From Geothrix sp. (GTDB taxonomy: Bacteria; Acidobacteriota; Holophagae; Holophagales; Holophagaceae), in contig JANYAZ010000104.1 of NCBI GenBank assembly GCA_025361045.1, positions 1-35,649 on the forward strand: a DNA stretch of 35,649 nucleotides, written 5' to 3'. Each line of letters begins with the position of its first letter. The stretch's first letter is position 1. Below the pieces are notes generated by a model. That model searched no databases, was not told where the DNA came from, and saw nothing but the letters and a program-made list of their open reading frames with translations. Below are positions 22,560 through 31,066 of the stretch, in pieces. Both the position numbers and the translations under genes were made by a program.

Positions 22560-23755
22560 GCAAGAGGATTCTCGAAGGCATCAAGGTCCTGGACCTCACG
22601 AATGTGTTGTCCGGGCCTTTCACCACCTTGCACTTGGCGCTCCTCGGCGCAGAAGTGATCAAGGTGGAGAACCCCAAGGACGGCGACCTGGCCCGCAAGC
22701 TGGGCATCGTGCCCGAGTTGAACAAGAAGCTGATGGGAACCAGCTTCCTGGCCCAGAACTGCAACAAGCTGTCGATCACGCTGAACACCAAGTCGCCCGA
22801 GGGCAAGGAGCTCTTCCGCAAGCTGGTGAAGGACGCAGACGTGGTGGTGGAGAACTTCCGCCCGGGCGTCATGGACCGGCTGGGTCTGGGCTACAAGAGC
22901 TTGACGGAGATCAATCCCAAGCTGATCTACTGCGCCATCTCCGGCTTCGGTCAAACGGGCCCCGATGCCCTCAAGCCCGCCTACGATCAGATCATCCAGG
23001 GGTTGTCCGGCGAGATGGCGGTGAACGGGGACGAAAGACTGAACCCCTTGCGCACGGGTTTCCCCGTCTGCGACACGGTGGGTGGTCTCAATGCGGCTTT
23101 TGCCGTCATGGCGGCGCTCTTCCACCGCGAACGCACCGGGCAGGGGCAGTTCATCGATGTGGCGCTGCTAGATAGCATCATGCCCCTCATGGGCTGGGTG
23201 GCGGCCAACCTGCTGATCGGCGGTGAGCAGCCCGTCCTCATGGGCAACGACAACTTCACGGCGGCGCCCAGTGGCACCTTCCAGACCCTGGATGGCCACA
23301 TCAACATCGCGGCCAACAAACAGGAACAGTGGGAGGCGGTCTGCGAGGTGCTGGCGGTGCCAGAGCTGAAGACGGACCCCCGCTTCCAGGAACGCGACCT
23401 CCGCAAGAAGAACCGTCGGGAGTTGACGCCACTGCTGGAAGCGAAGCTTGCCCAGAAACCTACTGGTTTCTGGGTTGAAGCACTGAATGCGAAAGACGTT
23501 CCAAGCGGTGACATCCTCAGCCTGGAGGACGCCCTGCGCCAGCCCCAGGTCCGGCACCGCGGGGTGCTCCAGAAGGTGACCGTGGCGGGCGTGGGCGATG
23601 TGGAAGTCTTCGGCCTCACGGCCCTGTTCGAGAAGACACCGGGTTCGGTGGAAACGGCCCCCCCCACCCTGGGCCAGCACAATCGACAGATCTTTTCCTC
23701 CCTCGGCCTCACTGAGGCCGAGCAAGCTGAACTGAAAGCCAAAAGCGTCATCTAG
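22556..23755 (+). CDS. CaiB/BaiF (type III) CoA-transferase
   Basis: The 399-residue enzyme moves CoA between carboxylic acids through an aspartyl-CoA intermediate. Family motifs: GIKVLDLTNVLSGPF, LGAEVIKVENP, the nucleophile Asp173 in FPVCDTVGG, GQGQFIDVALLDS, and AAPSGTFQTLDGHINIA. Succinyl-CoA:(R)-citramalate CoA-transferase of Chloroflexus belongs to this family, as do formyl-CoA and carnitine transferases. It is translationally coupled to the lyase by an ATGA overlap, so its product is probably the lyase's CoA-ester substrate. It is followed eight bases later by the LeuC-like gene, whose AGGAGG overlaps this stop. Confidence 0.9.
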   Translation: MSKRILEGIKVLDLTNVLSGPFTTLHLALLGAEVIKVENPKDGDLARKLGIVPELNKKLMGTSFLAQNCNKLSITLNTKSPEGKELFRKLVKDADVVVENFRPGVMDRLGLGYKSLTEINPKLIYCAISGFGQTGPDALKPAYDQIIQGLSGEMAVNGDERLNPLRTGFPVCDTVGGLNAAFAVMAALFHRERTGQGQFIDVALLDSIMPLMGWVAANLLIGGEQPVLMGNDNFTAAPSGTFQTLDGHINIAANKQEQWEAVCEVLAVPELKTDPRFQERDLRKKNRRELTPLLEAKLAQKPTGFWVEALNAKDVPSGDILSLEDALRQPQVRHRGVLQKVTVAGVGDVEVFGLTALFEKTPGSVETAPPTLGQHNRQIFSSLGLTEAEQAELKAKSVI

Positions 23756-23763
23756 GAGGTTGT

Positions 23764-25053
23764 ATGGGTATGACGGTTGTTGAGAAAATCCTGGCCCGCG
23801 CTGCGGGGCAGGCATCCGTGAAGGTCGGCGACGTGGTGGAGCCCAAGGTGGACCTCGCCATGTCCCACGAGAACGCGGCGCTGGTGATCAACCAGTTTCA
23901 GGAGGTCTTCCAGGGCACGGGGATCGAGCCCAAGATCTGGGATCCCTCGAAGATCGCCATCATCTTCGACCACCGGGTGCCGGCGGAATCCCCGAAGACC
24001 GCCACCAACCACAAGAAGATCCGCGACTTCGTGAAGGCGAATGGCATCACCAAGTTCCATGACGTCCGGGGCGACGTGGGGGGCATTTGCCACCAGATCC
24101 TGCCCGAATATGGCTATGTGCGACCGGGGTTTGTGGTGGTGGGTACGGATTCCCACACCACCAGCCACGGCGCGCTGGGTGCCTTCAGCTTCGGCGTGGG
24201 TGCCACGGAGATGGCCTCGGCCTGGAGTCTGGGCATCGCCGTGAACATCGAGGTGCCTGCCACCATCAAGGTGGTGGTGAAGGGCGAGTTCCCGCCGATG
24301 GTGGGCCCCAAGGACCTGATCCTGAATCTCATCGGCGAGCTCACGGCCCAGGGCGCCAACTTCAAGGTGCTCGAGTTCCACGGCGAAACCATCCGGAAGA
24401 TGAGCACCAGTGGCCGCATTGCCATCTGCAACATGAGCGTGGAGGCCGGGGCCACCTCGGGCATCGTGCCCGGCGACGAGGAAACCATCCGCTACCTGCG
24501 GGAGGAAGCTGATGTTACCGATGTCATCACCTGCGTCACGCCGGATGCAGATGCCACCTACGTGCGGACTGTCGAGATTGATGTCTCCGCCCTGGCCCCG
24601 CAGATCGCCTGCCCGCACATGGTGGACAACGTGAAGCCCATCGAGCAGGTGCTGGGCACCAGGATCCAGCAGATCGTCATCGGCAGCTGCACCAACGGAC
24701 GGCTGGACGACCTGGCGGATGCCGCCGCCATCCTGCGCGGCCAGAAGGTCGCGGAAGGCACGCGCATGCTGGTGTTCCCGGCCTCGAGCAAGATCTTTGC
24801 CCAGGCCCTGGACAAGGGCTATATCCATGACTTCATGCGGGCGGGTGCCGTGGTGATGAACTACGGGTGCGGACCCTGTCTTGGCGTCCATGAGGGTGCA
24901 CTTGGCGACGGTGAGAGCGCCCTCAGCACCACGAACCGCAACTTCAAGGGCCGCATGGGCAATCCCACGGGGTTCGTCTACCTCTGCAGCCCGGTGGTGG
25001 CCGCCGCTTCGGCGATCACTGGCGTGATAACTGATCCGCGGAAAGGAGCCTGA
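23764..25053 (+). CDS. LeuC/aconitase-family hydro-lyase, large subunit
   Basis: The 429-residue [4Fe-4S] subunit has cluster cysteines Cys309 (GSCTNGR), Cys369 and Cys372 (YGCGPCLG), and the motif GTDSHTTSHGALGAFSFGVG. It is of the shorter LeuC2/homoaconitase-like type (about 420 residues), which includes enzymes hydrating citraconate, maleate, dimethylmaleate or isopropylmaleate. The paired small subunit follows. AGGAGG (23754-23759) serves ATG 23764 or, with better spacing, ATG 23770. Its place beside a CoA-transferase and lyase, with no leuA, argues against plain leucine synthesis. Confidence 0.88.
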   Translation: MGMTVVEKILARAAGQASVKVGDVVEPKVDLAMSHENAALVINQFQEVFQGTGIEPKIWDPSKIAIIFDHRVPAESPKTATNHKKIRDFVKANGITKFHDVRGDVGGICHQILPEYGYVRPGFVVVGTDSHTTSHGALGAFSFGVGATEMASAWSLGIAVNIEVPATIKVVVKGEFPPMVGPKDLILNLIGELTAQGANFKVLEFHGETIRKMSTSGRIAICNMSVEAGATSGIVPGDEETIRYLREEADVTDVITCVTPDADATYVRTVEIDVSALAPQIACPHMVDNVKPIEQVLGTRIQQIVIGSCTNGRLDDLADAAAILRGQKVAEGTRMLVFPASSKIFAQALDKGYIHDFMRAGAVVMNYGCGPCLGVHEGALGDGESALSTTNRNFKGRMGNPTGFVYLCSPVVAAASAITGVITDPRKGA

Positions 25054-25054
25054 C

Positions 25055-25549
25055 ATGCCCAAGGTCATCATCAAGCTCGAGCACGACATCAGCACCGACG
25101 AGATCTACCCGGGTCGCTTCATGGCCACGGTGCTGCCCACGGAAACGCCCCAGTTCGCCTTTTTCGACCGCACGGAGTTCAACGCCCAGTTGAAGGCCAA
25201 GGCTTTTCCGGCGGGCTCGATCATCGTGGGTGGCGAGAACTTCGGCTGCGGCTCCAGCCGCGAGCAGGCCTGCTCCACCCTCAAGGGCCATGAGGTGGCC
25301 GTGGTGGCCAAGAGCATCTCCCGCATCTTTCTCCAGAACAGCATCAACCTTGGGCTGCAGGTCGTGATCTGCCCCGGCATCGAAGCCAGCGAGGGCGACG
25401 AGCTGGAGATCACGGCGGATCATGTGGTGAACCACACCACCGGCAAGACCTTCGAGCAGGTGAAGTTGCCCGCAGCACGCAAAGGCATCATGGACGCGGG
25501 AGGACTCATTTCCTACACCCGCGCCCGACTGGTGGCGAAGCACACCTGA
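25055..25549 (+). CDS. LeuD-like hydro-lyase small subunit
   Basis: The 164-residue swivelling subunit completes the LeuC-like enzyme: DISTDEIYPGRFM at the N-terminus, then the signature GGENFGCGSSREQA and ISRIFLQNSINLGL. The substrate-recognition loop after the Tyr-Pro-Gly-Arg turn reads FMATVLP rather than the YLVY-like sequence of isopropylmalate isomerases, which hints at a different side-chain preference. AAAGGAG precedes the ATG, and one base separates it from the large-subunit stop. It is the last gene of the cluster; tpx converges 34 bases downstream. Confidence 0.9.
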   Translation: MPKVIIKLEHDISTDEIYPGRFMATVLPTETPQFAFFDRTEFNAQLKAKAFPAGSIIVGGENFGCGSSREQACSTLKGHEVAVVAKSISRIFLQNSINLGLQVVICPGIEASEGDELEITADHVVNHTTGKTFEQVKLPAARKGIMDAGGLISYTRARLVAKHT

Positions 25550-25583
25550 GTGGATTCAAGCATCAGGCAATGATCGCTTCCGA

Positions 25584-26129
25584 CTACTCCGTGGTCTCGA
25601 GGGCGTCCTCGGGGCAGGGATGGTGGTGGTTCCGGATGGCGTGGATGGCCAGGTCATAGTCGGGTTCCTGGGTGAGTTCGGATACCAGCTCGGTGTGGAC
25701 CACGGTCCCGTTCTCGTCCAGCGCCACCACCGCCCGGGCGAACAGGCCCCGCATGGGCCCGTCCACGAGTGTGACGCCGAAGGCCTGGCCGAAGTCGGCG
25801 TGGCGGAAGGCAGAGACAGGCACGACGCGTTCCAGGCCCTGGGCTCCGCAGAAGAGCCCCTGGGCGAAGGGCAGGTCCATGGAGACGCACAGCATCACCA
25901 TGTTGCGGAGGTCGGCCGTCAGGGCATTGAAGGTCAGCACGCTCTGCGCACAGGTGTTCGTGTCCAGGCTCGGAAAGATGCTCAGGACCACCCGCTTGCC
26001 CTCCAGATCGACGCTGGCGATCTCGCTGAGATCCGTGCGGGTGAGGGTGAAAGGAGGCGTCGCGTGCCCCGGCAGGGGCAGGTCGCCGCAGGTGTGGATC
26101 GGCTTTCCCTTCAGGGTGATCGTGGCCAT
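25584..26129 (-). CDS. tpx: Thiol peroxidase Tpx
   Basis: Tpx is an atypical 2-Cys peroxiredoxin that reduces hydroperoxides using thioredoxin. The 181-residue product has the peroxidatic Cys60 in SLDTNTCAQS and the resolving Cys94 in GLFCGAQGL, a spacing typical of the family (about 35 residues). A conserved VVALDENG strand is followed by YDLAIHAI. It is slightly longer than the usual 165-170 residues because of a His/Glu-rich tail (HHHPCPEDALETTE). ATG 26129 has GGAGG six bases upstream. Its promoter must lie within the short gap facing the kinase remnant. Confidence 0.95.
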   Translation of the reverse strand: MATITLKGKPIHTCGDLPLPGHATPPFTLTRTDLSEIASVDLEGKRVVLSIFPSLDTNTCAQSVLTFNALTADLRNMVMLCVSMDLPFAQGLFCGAQGLERVVPVSAFRHADFGQAFGVTLVDGPMRGLFARAVVALDENGTVVHTELVSELTQEPDYDLAIHAIRNHHHPCPEDALETTE

Positions 26130-26190
26130 GTGGGACCTCCCGGCGAGGCCATGCTACTCCGAACCCCGGTGTGACGGGAGGCATTCCTGA

Positions 26191-26397
26191 CCCTACTGTC
26201 AGCACATCCTGGAGATCCAGGATGACGGTGAAGGCTTCGTCCCCGGGCGGGAAGGCGTCGGCCTGGCGAATGTCAGATCCCGTCTGGGCTTGCTCTACAA
26301 GGGCCGGAGCCAACTGGACATTCTCGGTGCCCCAGGTCGCGGGACCCTCGTGATTCTGCGGTTGCCCATCGATCCTTCCCTCGCAGGTGACGCGTGA
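26191..26397 (+). pseudogene. 3' remnant of a LytS/YpdA-type histidine kinase
   Basis: An in-frame stretch from just after a stop (26188-26190) to TGA 26395-26397 encodes the end of a kinase ATPase domain. It carries the G1 box (IQDDGEGFVPG), the G2 box (VGLANVRSRLGLLY), then GRGTLVILRLP, typical of LytS-family C-termini. The sensor region, H-box and N-box are absent, and only 61 bases separate the fragment from tpx, so the 5' part has been deleted rather than frameshifted. The TGA overlaps the regulator start (GTGA), the normal kinase-regulator junction. No start codon or ribosome site suits an independent small protein. Confidence 0.75.
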
Positions 26398-27146
26398 ACC
26401 TTCGTGCCCTGGTGGTGGATGACGAGCCGCTGGCCCGCCAGCGGATCCGACACCTGCTCCGCCGTGCCACCGACATCGACGTGGCCGGGGAGTGTGCCAA
26501 CGGTCTGGAGGCCGTCAAGGCGATCGAGGAGCTCAAACCCGATCTGGTGTTCCTGGACATCCAGATGCCCGAACTGGATGGGTTCGGCGTGGTGGAGGCA
26601 GTGGGTGCCGAGGCCATGCCTCCGACCCTCTTCATCACCGCCTACGATCAGCACGCGCTCCGGGCCTTCGAGGTCCATGCCCTCGACTATCTGCTGAAGC
26701 CCTTTTCGGTGGAGCGCTTTCACCAGGCCCTGGAGCGGGCCCGCCGATGGTGCCTTCACCAGAAGGACGGTTTGGGCCCCAACCTCGAGGCACTGCTCGA
26801 TGGGCTGCGTCAGGAGCGGCCCTGGGTCGACCGGCTGCTGGTGAGGCAGGGCGATCGCCATGTTCTGGTCAAGACCGCCACCATCCAGTGGATCGAGGCC
26901 GAGGACAACTACGTGCGCCTGCATGTGGAGGGCACCTCGCACCTGCTCCGCCAGACCATGACGGGCGTGCTCGCTCGTCTGAATCCAGCCCAGTTTCGAC
27001 GCATTCACCGCTCGGCCATCGTGAACCTGGACTGCATCAAGGAATTCCAGCCCTGGTCGGGTGGGGACTACCTGGTGATCATGCGCGATGGTACCAAGCT
27101 GACGCTGAGCCGAACCTTCCGGGAACAGTTCGGGGAGTGGTTGTAA
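26394..27146 (+). CDS. LytTR-family response regulator, orphan
   Basis: The 250-residue protein has a receiver domain (acidic pair Asp9-Asp10, phosphoacceptor Asp55 in VFLDIQMPELDG, conserved Thr in LFITAYD, Lys in YLLKPFS). A C-terminal LytTR DNA-binding domain follows (from about residue 143, with IQWIEAEDNYVRLHV, RRIHRSAIVNLDCI and LTLSRTFRE). It starts at GTG 26394, overlapping the stop of a truncated kinase, so its cognate kinase is lost. The intact reading frame suggests it may still be used, perhaps through the second LytS-type kinase at 29391. A strong terminator follows directly. Confidence 0.93.
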   Translation: MNLRALVVDDEPLARQRIRHLLRRATDIDVAGECANGLEAVKAIEELKPDLVFLDIQMPELDGFGVVEAVGAEAMPPTLFITAYDQHALRAFEVHALDYLLKPFSVERFHQALERARRWCLHQKDGLGPNLEALLDGLRQERPWVDRLLVRQGDRHVLVKTATIQWIEAEDNYVRLHVEGTSHLLRQTMTGVLARLNPAQFRRIHRSAIVNLDCIKEFQPWSGGDYLVIMRDGTKLTLSRTFREQFGEWL

Positions 27147-27178
27147 AAGAGAAAGCCCGGCTTGCCGGGCTTTCTCTT
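27147..27178. terminator. Bidirectional rho-independent terminator
   Basis: A perfect 15-base inverted repeat (27147-27161 with 27164-27178) has A-rich and T-rich outer ends. It directly overlaps the end of the LytTR gene and lies 14 bases from the convergent gene's stop, so it can serve both. Confidence 0.92.
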
Positions 27179-27191
27179 CGATCGGTGAAGC

Positions 27192-27764
27192 TCACTGGGC
27201 CCGCTGGACCGAGACGCTGGCCATGCCTTCCCGATGCAGCACCAGGGCGGCCTTTTCGCTCGCCTGGACCCGATCCGGAAGGATGACATCGATGGTTCCG
27301 ATGAGCCGGTCCGTGACGAGGATCTGGCCCTCTGTGCCGTCGCCCACGCTGAAGACCGCCCCTTGCTTCAGAGCCACTGGTGTGGTGCCGATGGCGGGCA
27401 CGCCTCGCCTCGCCAGGCGATTCACGGCCACCGTTGCGGCGAAAGAGCCATCACGAAAGTATCGGTCTCCGGGCATGAGGACGACATAGTCGGCCTGCTG
27501 GTTGGCCAGGAGGAAGGCCGCTGCACTGGACTGCTCGGCCGTTCGGGCATCCACCACCGTGATGAGGGTGTCTTTGCCGGCGGCCTTGGCCAGGGCCCAC
27601 ACGTCACTCTGGTTCGCCTGATAGTTGCAGATCACGCCGATGTGGCGTTTTTCGGGCCAGGTGGCCTGGGTGGCCTTCATCAACGGCTGGAAGTCTTCAG
27701 CGGAAAGCATGAAACCAGCCAGCGTGAGGGCGGCCACAGTAAGCGACGTGGAAGGGCGGTACAT
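27192..27764 (-). CDS. Putative periplasmic binding protein, ABC_sub_bind-like
   Basis: The 190-residue protein has a signal peptide (SLTVAALTLAGFMLSAEDF) and an alternating beta/alpha domain resembling half of a periplasmic-binding-protein fold. Visible stretches are RHIGVICNYQANQSDVWALA, TLITVVDARTAEQSS, QQADYVVLMPGDRYFRDG, NRLARRGVPAIGTTPVALKQ and GAVFSVGDG. It recalls the PF04392-type substrate-binding family but is about half the usual length and has no transporter genes beside it. Function is unknown. The 234 bases between it and purD hold no gene I can support. Confidence 0.6.
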   Translation of the reverse strand: MYRPSTSLTVAALTLAGFMLSAEDFQPLMKATQATWPEKRHIGVICNYQANQSDVWALAKAAGKDTLITVVDARTAEQSSAAAFLLANQQADYVVLMPGDRYFRDGSFAATVAVNRLARRGVPAIGTTPVALKQGAVFSVGDGTEGQILVTDRLIGTIDVILPDRVQASEKAALVLHREGMASVSVQRAQ

Positions 27765-27998
27765 GGTGCCTCCGATCGGAAGGGCTGCCAGGGCAGCCGG
27801 GTGTGAAGATGCCCACTGCGGCAGCGCGATGGGCGGGGGACATGCTCATCAACATGGGAAGGATCCCCGTGATCGGCCTTGGCTGCGGGGCAGGGCGAGC
27901 GGGGGCTGGGCAAAGGGATGAACCTTTGGGGCGAACCGTGGGCGGCTTTCCAACCCAGGCCTGCGCTGGCTCGGCGATACTGGTGCCTGGAGGTCGTC

Positions 27999-29303
27999 AT
28001 GAAGATCCTGCTCCTTGGCTCCGGCGGCCGGGAATACGCGCTGGCCCTGAAGCTCAGGGCTTCGGCCAGGCCTGTGGAACTGGTGTCGGCCCCCGGAAGT
28101 GATGCGCTGGCGGAACTGGGAGCATGCGTCAGGCTGGACCTGGAGAACCCTTCCGAGGTGGCCACCTGGTGTGCTTCGAATCGCCCGGACCTGGTGGTGG
28201 CAGGGCCCGAGGTGCCCCTGGTGGCTGGCGTCGGGGACGCGGTTCGGGGGCTGGGGATTCCCTGCTTCGGCCACGATGCCGCCACGGCGCATCTGGAAGG
28301 CAGCAAGGCTTTTGCGAAGGCCTTCATGCAACGGCACGGCATTCCCTGTGCCGCCAGTCATACGGTGGTGGAGCTGGCGGCGGGCGAGGCACTGATCAGG
28401 ACCTGGACGCACGGTTTTCCCATCGTGCTGAAGGCCGATGGTCTCGCCGCGGGCAAGGGCGTGGTGCTGGCTCAGAGCGAGGCCGAGGCCCTGGTGACCT
28501 TCCGGGCCTTTATGGCGGGGCAGTTTGGCGAGGCCAGCAAGACGGTGGTCTTCGAAGCGCCCCTGGTGGGCATGGAGCTGTCGCTGCATGTGCTGGTCGA
28601 TGTGGATGCCAACCATGCGTCCTACGCCCTGCTGCCCGCCTGTCAGGACCACAAGCGCATCTTTGAGCAGGACCAGGGGCCGAATACCGGCGGCATGGGT
28701 GCCTTCGGGCCGCTTCCCTTCCTGCGCCCCCAGGACATCGAGCTCATGCGCACCAGGCTGGTGGAACCCACGGTCCGCGGCCTCCAGGTGGATGGTCTGA
28801 ACGCGCGTGGTGTCCTGTTCTTGGGCGTCATGTGGACGGCCCAGGGCCCCGAACTGCTCGAGTACAACGTCCGCTTCGGCGATCCCGAAACCCAGGTGCT
28901 CATGCAGCTATTGGACGAGGACCTGGGTCGCCTGCTGCTCGAAGTGGCTGAGGGTCGTCTGGTCGCGCGCGACTTGAAGCTCAAGCCCCACACCGCCCTC
29001 ACGGTGGTGCTGGCAGCGGAAGACTATCCCGAAGGTGCCAGGAAGGGCGTGCCCATCACGATCGGATCGCCCGCCGTCACCCTGATCCACGCAGGCACCC
29101 GAAAACAGGATGGGCAGTGGCTGACGAACGGGGGCCGCGTGCTGAACCTGGCCACCTCCGCGCCGGACCTGGCGGCGGCCCGCGCGGCCATCGAGGGCTC
29201 CCTATCGCAGGTTCATTGGCCCGGCATGCAGGTCCGTCGCGACATCGGGCTCAAGGCCCTGCGGCATGCCGAGGCAGGCAAGACCGTTCAGGATCCCTGG
29301 TGA
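27999..29303 (+). CDS. purD: Phosphoribosylamine--glycine ligase
   Basis: PurD joins 5-phosphoribosylamine and glycine with ATP in the second step of purine synthesis. The 434-residue ATP-grasp enzyme shows ILLLGSGGREYAL at the N-terminus, DLVVAGPEVPLVAG, PIVLKADGLAAGKGVV, DHKRIFEQDQGPNTGGMGAF and the metal-binding LLEYNVRFGDPETQ. ATG 27999 with GGAGG at 27989-27993 is the clear start; the frame is open further upstream without homology. It is not in a purine operon here. Confidence 0.97.
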   Translation: MKILLLGSGGREYALALKLRASARPVELVSAPGSDALAELGACVRLDLENPSEVATWCASNRPDLVVAGPEVPLVAGVGDAVRGLGIPCFGHDAATAHLEGSKAFAKAFMQRHGIPCAASHTVVELAAGEALIRTWTHGFPIVLKADGLAAGKGVVLAQSEAEALVTFRAFMAGQFGEASKTVVFEAPLVGMELSLHVLVDVDANHASYALLPACQDHKRIFEQDQGPNTGGMGAFGPLPFLRPQDIELMRTRLVEPTVRGLQVDGLNARGVLFLGVMWTAQGPELLEYNVRFGDPETQVLMQLLDEDLGRLLLEVAEGRLVARDLKLKPHTALTVVLAAEDYPEGARKGVPITIGSPAVTLIHAGTRKQDGQWLTNGGRVLNLATSAPDLAAARAAIEGSLSQVHWPGMQVRRDIGLKALRHAEAGKTVQDPW

Positions 29304-29345
29304 GCCGTTCGTGGGACATGGGACTCCGCCCGTGAGAAACGGCTC
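29302..29345 (+). terminator. Possible weak terminator hairpin after purD
   Basis: An 8-base perfect inverted repeat (29302-29309 with 29338-29345) begins within the purD stop codon and encloses 28 bases. It lacks a T-run, so it may be a rho-dependent or simply structural feature. Confidence 0.3.
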
Positions 29346-29390
29346 GGCGCAACGCCTCCCCCAAGTCAGATTGGGTTGAGGAGGGACGCC

Positions 29391-30386
29391 GTGGGCATTC
29401 CGTCGAACCTGAAGTGCGAGCGCGACAACCTGCGGCAGCAGGACACTGGCAGCCGGATGTGGTGGGGGATCCGCATCGCCATCACGGCCGGACTCCTGAA
29501 CGGCCCCCTCGTGAAATCGGTGAAGAATCTGGGTGGGTGGGGTTTTGTCGCATTCCTGGGGATCCTGACGGGATCGATCCTGCTCTGGCGGGCCGCGGCT
29601 TGGCTTTACGCCTCGGAGCGGAGGCGGATCGAGCGAAAGACAGTCAGTGGGTTCTTCGCTGGGTGGCGGGGCGCGATCCCCATGGTTTTCGCCGCGACGG
29701 GCTTCGTGCTCGGGATGCGTCCGACCCTGTTCATCCAGACGACCGTGCTGCCCTTCGTCATCTTCGTGATCCTTGTCTTTGTCATGGAACAGACCCTCGC
29801 CGCTAAGCGCGCCAGTTTCGACCTCCTGGAAGCCCGTGAACAGGCGCTCCGCGCTAAGCTGGCACCGCACTTCGTCTTCAACACGTTGAATACCCTCCAT
29901 GCCCAGATCGATCAGGATCCCCGCGGCGCGCAGGCCACCACCGAGCGTCTGGCCCAGTTGTTCCGGCAGGTAATTGAAACATCCGACCAGAGCACCATTC
30001 CACTGAAGCAGGAACTGGCCTTCGTCGAAGCCTACCTCGGCATTGAACAGGCCCGTCTGGGGGAACGGCTGCGGGTGTCTGTCCAGATCCCAGAGGAACT
30101 GGAAGCGGTCCAGATCCCAGCCCTGTCCCTCCAGGTGTTGGTGGAGAATGCCATCAAGCACGGCGTGGCCCCCTTGGAACAGGGCGGGGAGGTCCATCTT
30201 GGTGCTGAACGAACGGCTGGTGCCTTCCATCTTTGGGTCGAGGATCCGGGCCCGGGCTTCAGCCTTCAGAAAGGTACCGGCACCGCCCTGGACACGCTTC
30301 GCCAGCGGCTGGAGCGGCCGGAGGATTTGGAAATGGGCATGGTTGAGGGGCGACATCGCGTCGGCTTTCGCTGGAGGCAGGGATGA
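29391..30386 (+). CDS. LytS/YpdA-type membrane histidine kinase
   Basis: The 331-residue kinase has three to four predicted membrane helices (within residues 25-135, e.g. GFVAFLGILTGSILLWRAAA and VLPFVIFVILVFVME) and a His_kinase domain with phosphorylatable His160 in LAPHFVFNTLNTL. An HATPase domain follows (ALSLQVLVENAIKHGV, LWVEDPGPGFSL). No extracellular sensor domain is seen, so the membrane part may sense. I chose GTG 29391, which has AGGAGGG at 29379-29385; a TTG at 29376 overlaps that ribosome site. The stop overlaps the next gene's ATG (ATGA), forming a two-component pair. Confidence 0.92.
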   Translation: MGIPSNLKCERDNLRQQDTGSRMWWGIRIAITAGLLNGPLVKSVKNLGGWGFVAFLGILTGSILLWRAAAWLYASERRRIERKTVSGFFAGWRGAIPMVFAATGFVLGMRPTLFIQTTVLPFVIFVILVFVMEQTLAAKRASFDLLEAREQALRAKLAPHFVFNTLNTLHAQIDQDPRGAQATTERLAQLFRQVIETSDQSTIPLKQELAFVEAYLGIEQARLGERLRVSVQIPEELEAVQIPALSLQVLVENAIKHGVAPLEQGGEVHLGAERTAGAFHLWVEDPGPGFSLQKGTGTALDTLRQRLERPEDLEMGMVEGRHRVGFRWRQG

Positions 30387-31066
30387 TCCGCATCGTGGTC
30401 ATCGAGGACGAGCCGCTGGCGCGGCTGCACCTGGTGGACCTGCTGAATGAGTTGCCAGGCCTGTCCGTGGTGGCCTCGGCGGAAAATGGACGGCTTGGCC
30501 TCGCGGCCATTGCGGAGCATCAGCCGGACGCCGTGTTCCTCGACGTCGAGATGCCTGGCATGAAGGGCACTGAGCTCATGCACATGCTGCCGGAGCCGCG
30601 ACCCGCGCTGGTGTTCGTGACGGCCTATCCCCAACACGCCATCGAGGCCTTTGCCGGCGGGGCGGTGCACTACCTGCTGAAACCCATTTCGCGGGTGGGG
30701 GTGGCGCAGGCGCTGTCCCGCATCCGGCCCAAGGACGAGCCGCTGCAGAAGGAATGGCTGCGCCTGCCGGTGCGGAAGAAGGGCGCCACGCGACTGCTAC
30801 GACCCGAGGAGGTCGAGGCCCTGGTGGCGGATCTGGGCGATTGCATGGCCTGGACCCCTGAAGGTCGTATGCCTGTGGATGGCACCTTGGCCCATTGGGA
30901 GGAGCGGTTGTCCGAGCTCGGCTTCCTGCGGGTGCACCGGAATGCCCTGGTGCGCCTGGATGCGGTGCGGGAAGTGACCACGGAGGACGAACTGGTCCTG
31001 GCGACCGGGCGGATCACCATCAGCCGCCGCCGCATGGAGGAGGTTCGGCGGACCCTGGGGATCTGA
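30383..31066 (+). CDS. LytTR-family response regulator
   Basis: The 227-residue partner of the kinase at 29391 has a receiver domain with Glu8-Asp9, phosphoacceptor Asp54 in VFLDVEMPGMKG, Thr in VFVTAYPQHA and Lys in YLLKPIS. A C-terminal LytTR DNA-binding domain follows (from about residue 128, CMAWTPEGRMPVDGTL, LGFLRVHRNALVRLDAV, RITISRRRMEE). The LytTR part is somewhat shorter than in the orphan regulator at 26394. The target promoter is unknown. Its TGA abuts the stop of the convergent membrane-protein gene with no gap. Confidence 0.93.
   Translation: MIRIVVIEDEPLARLHLVDLLNELPGLSVVASAENGRLGLAAIAEHQPDAVFLDVEMPGMKGTELMHMLPEPRPALVFVTAYPQHAIEAFAGGAVHYLLKPISRVGVAQALSRIRPKDEPLQKEWLRLPVRKKGATRLLRPEEVEALVADLGDCMAWTPEGRMPVDGTLAHWEERLSELGFLRVHRNALVRLDAVREVTTEDELVLATGRITISRRRMEEVRRTLGI

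Noticed and set aside
23752-25095. 447-codon minus-strand open frame
   Set aside because: It is a His/Gly-rich shadow of the LeuC-like gene on the opposite strand.
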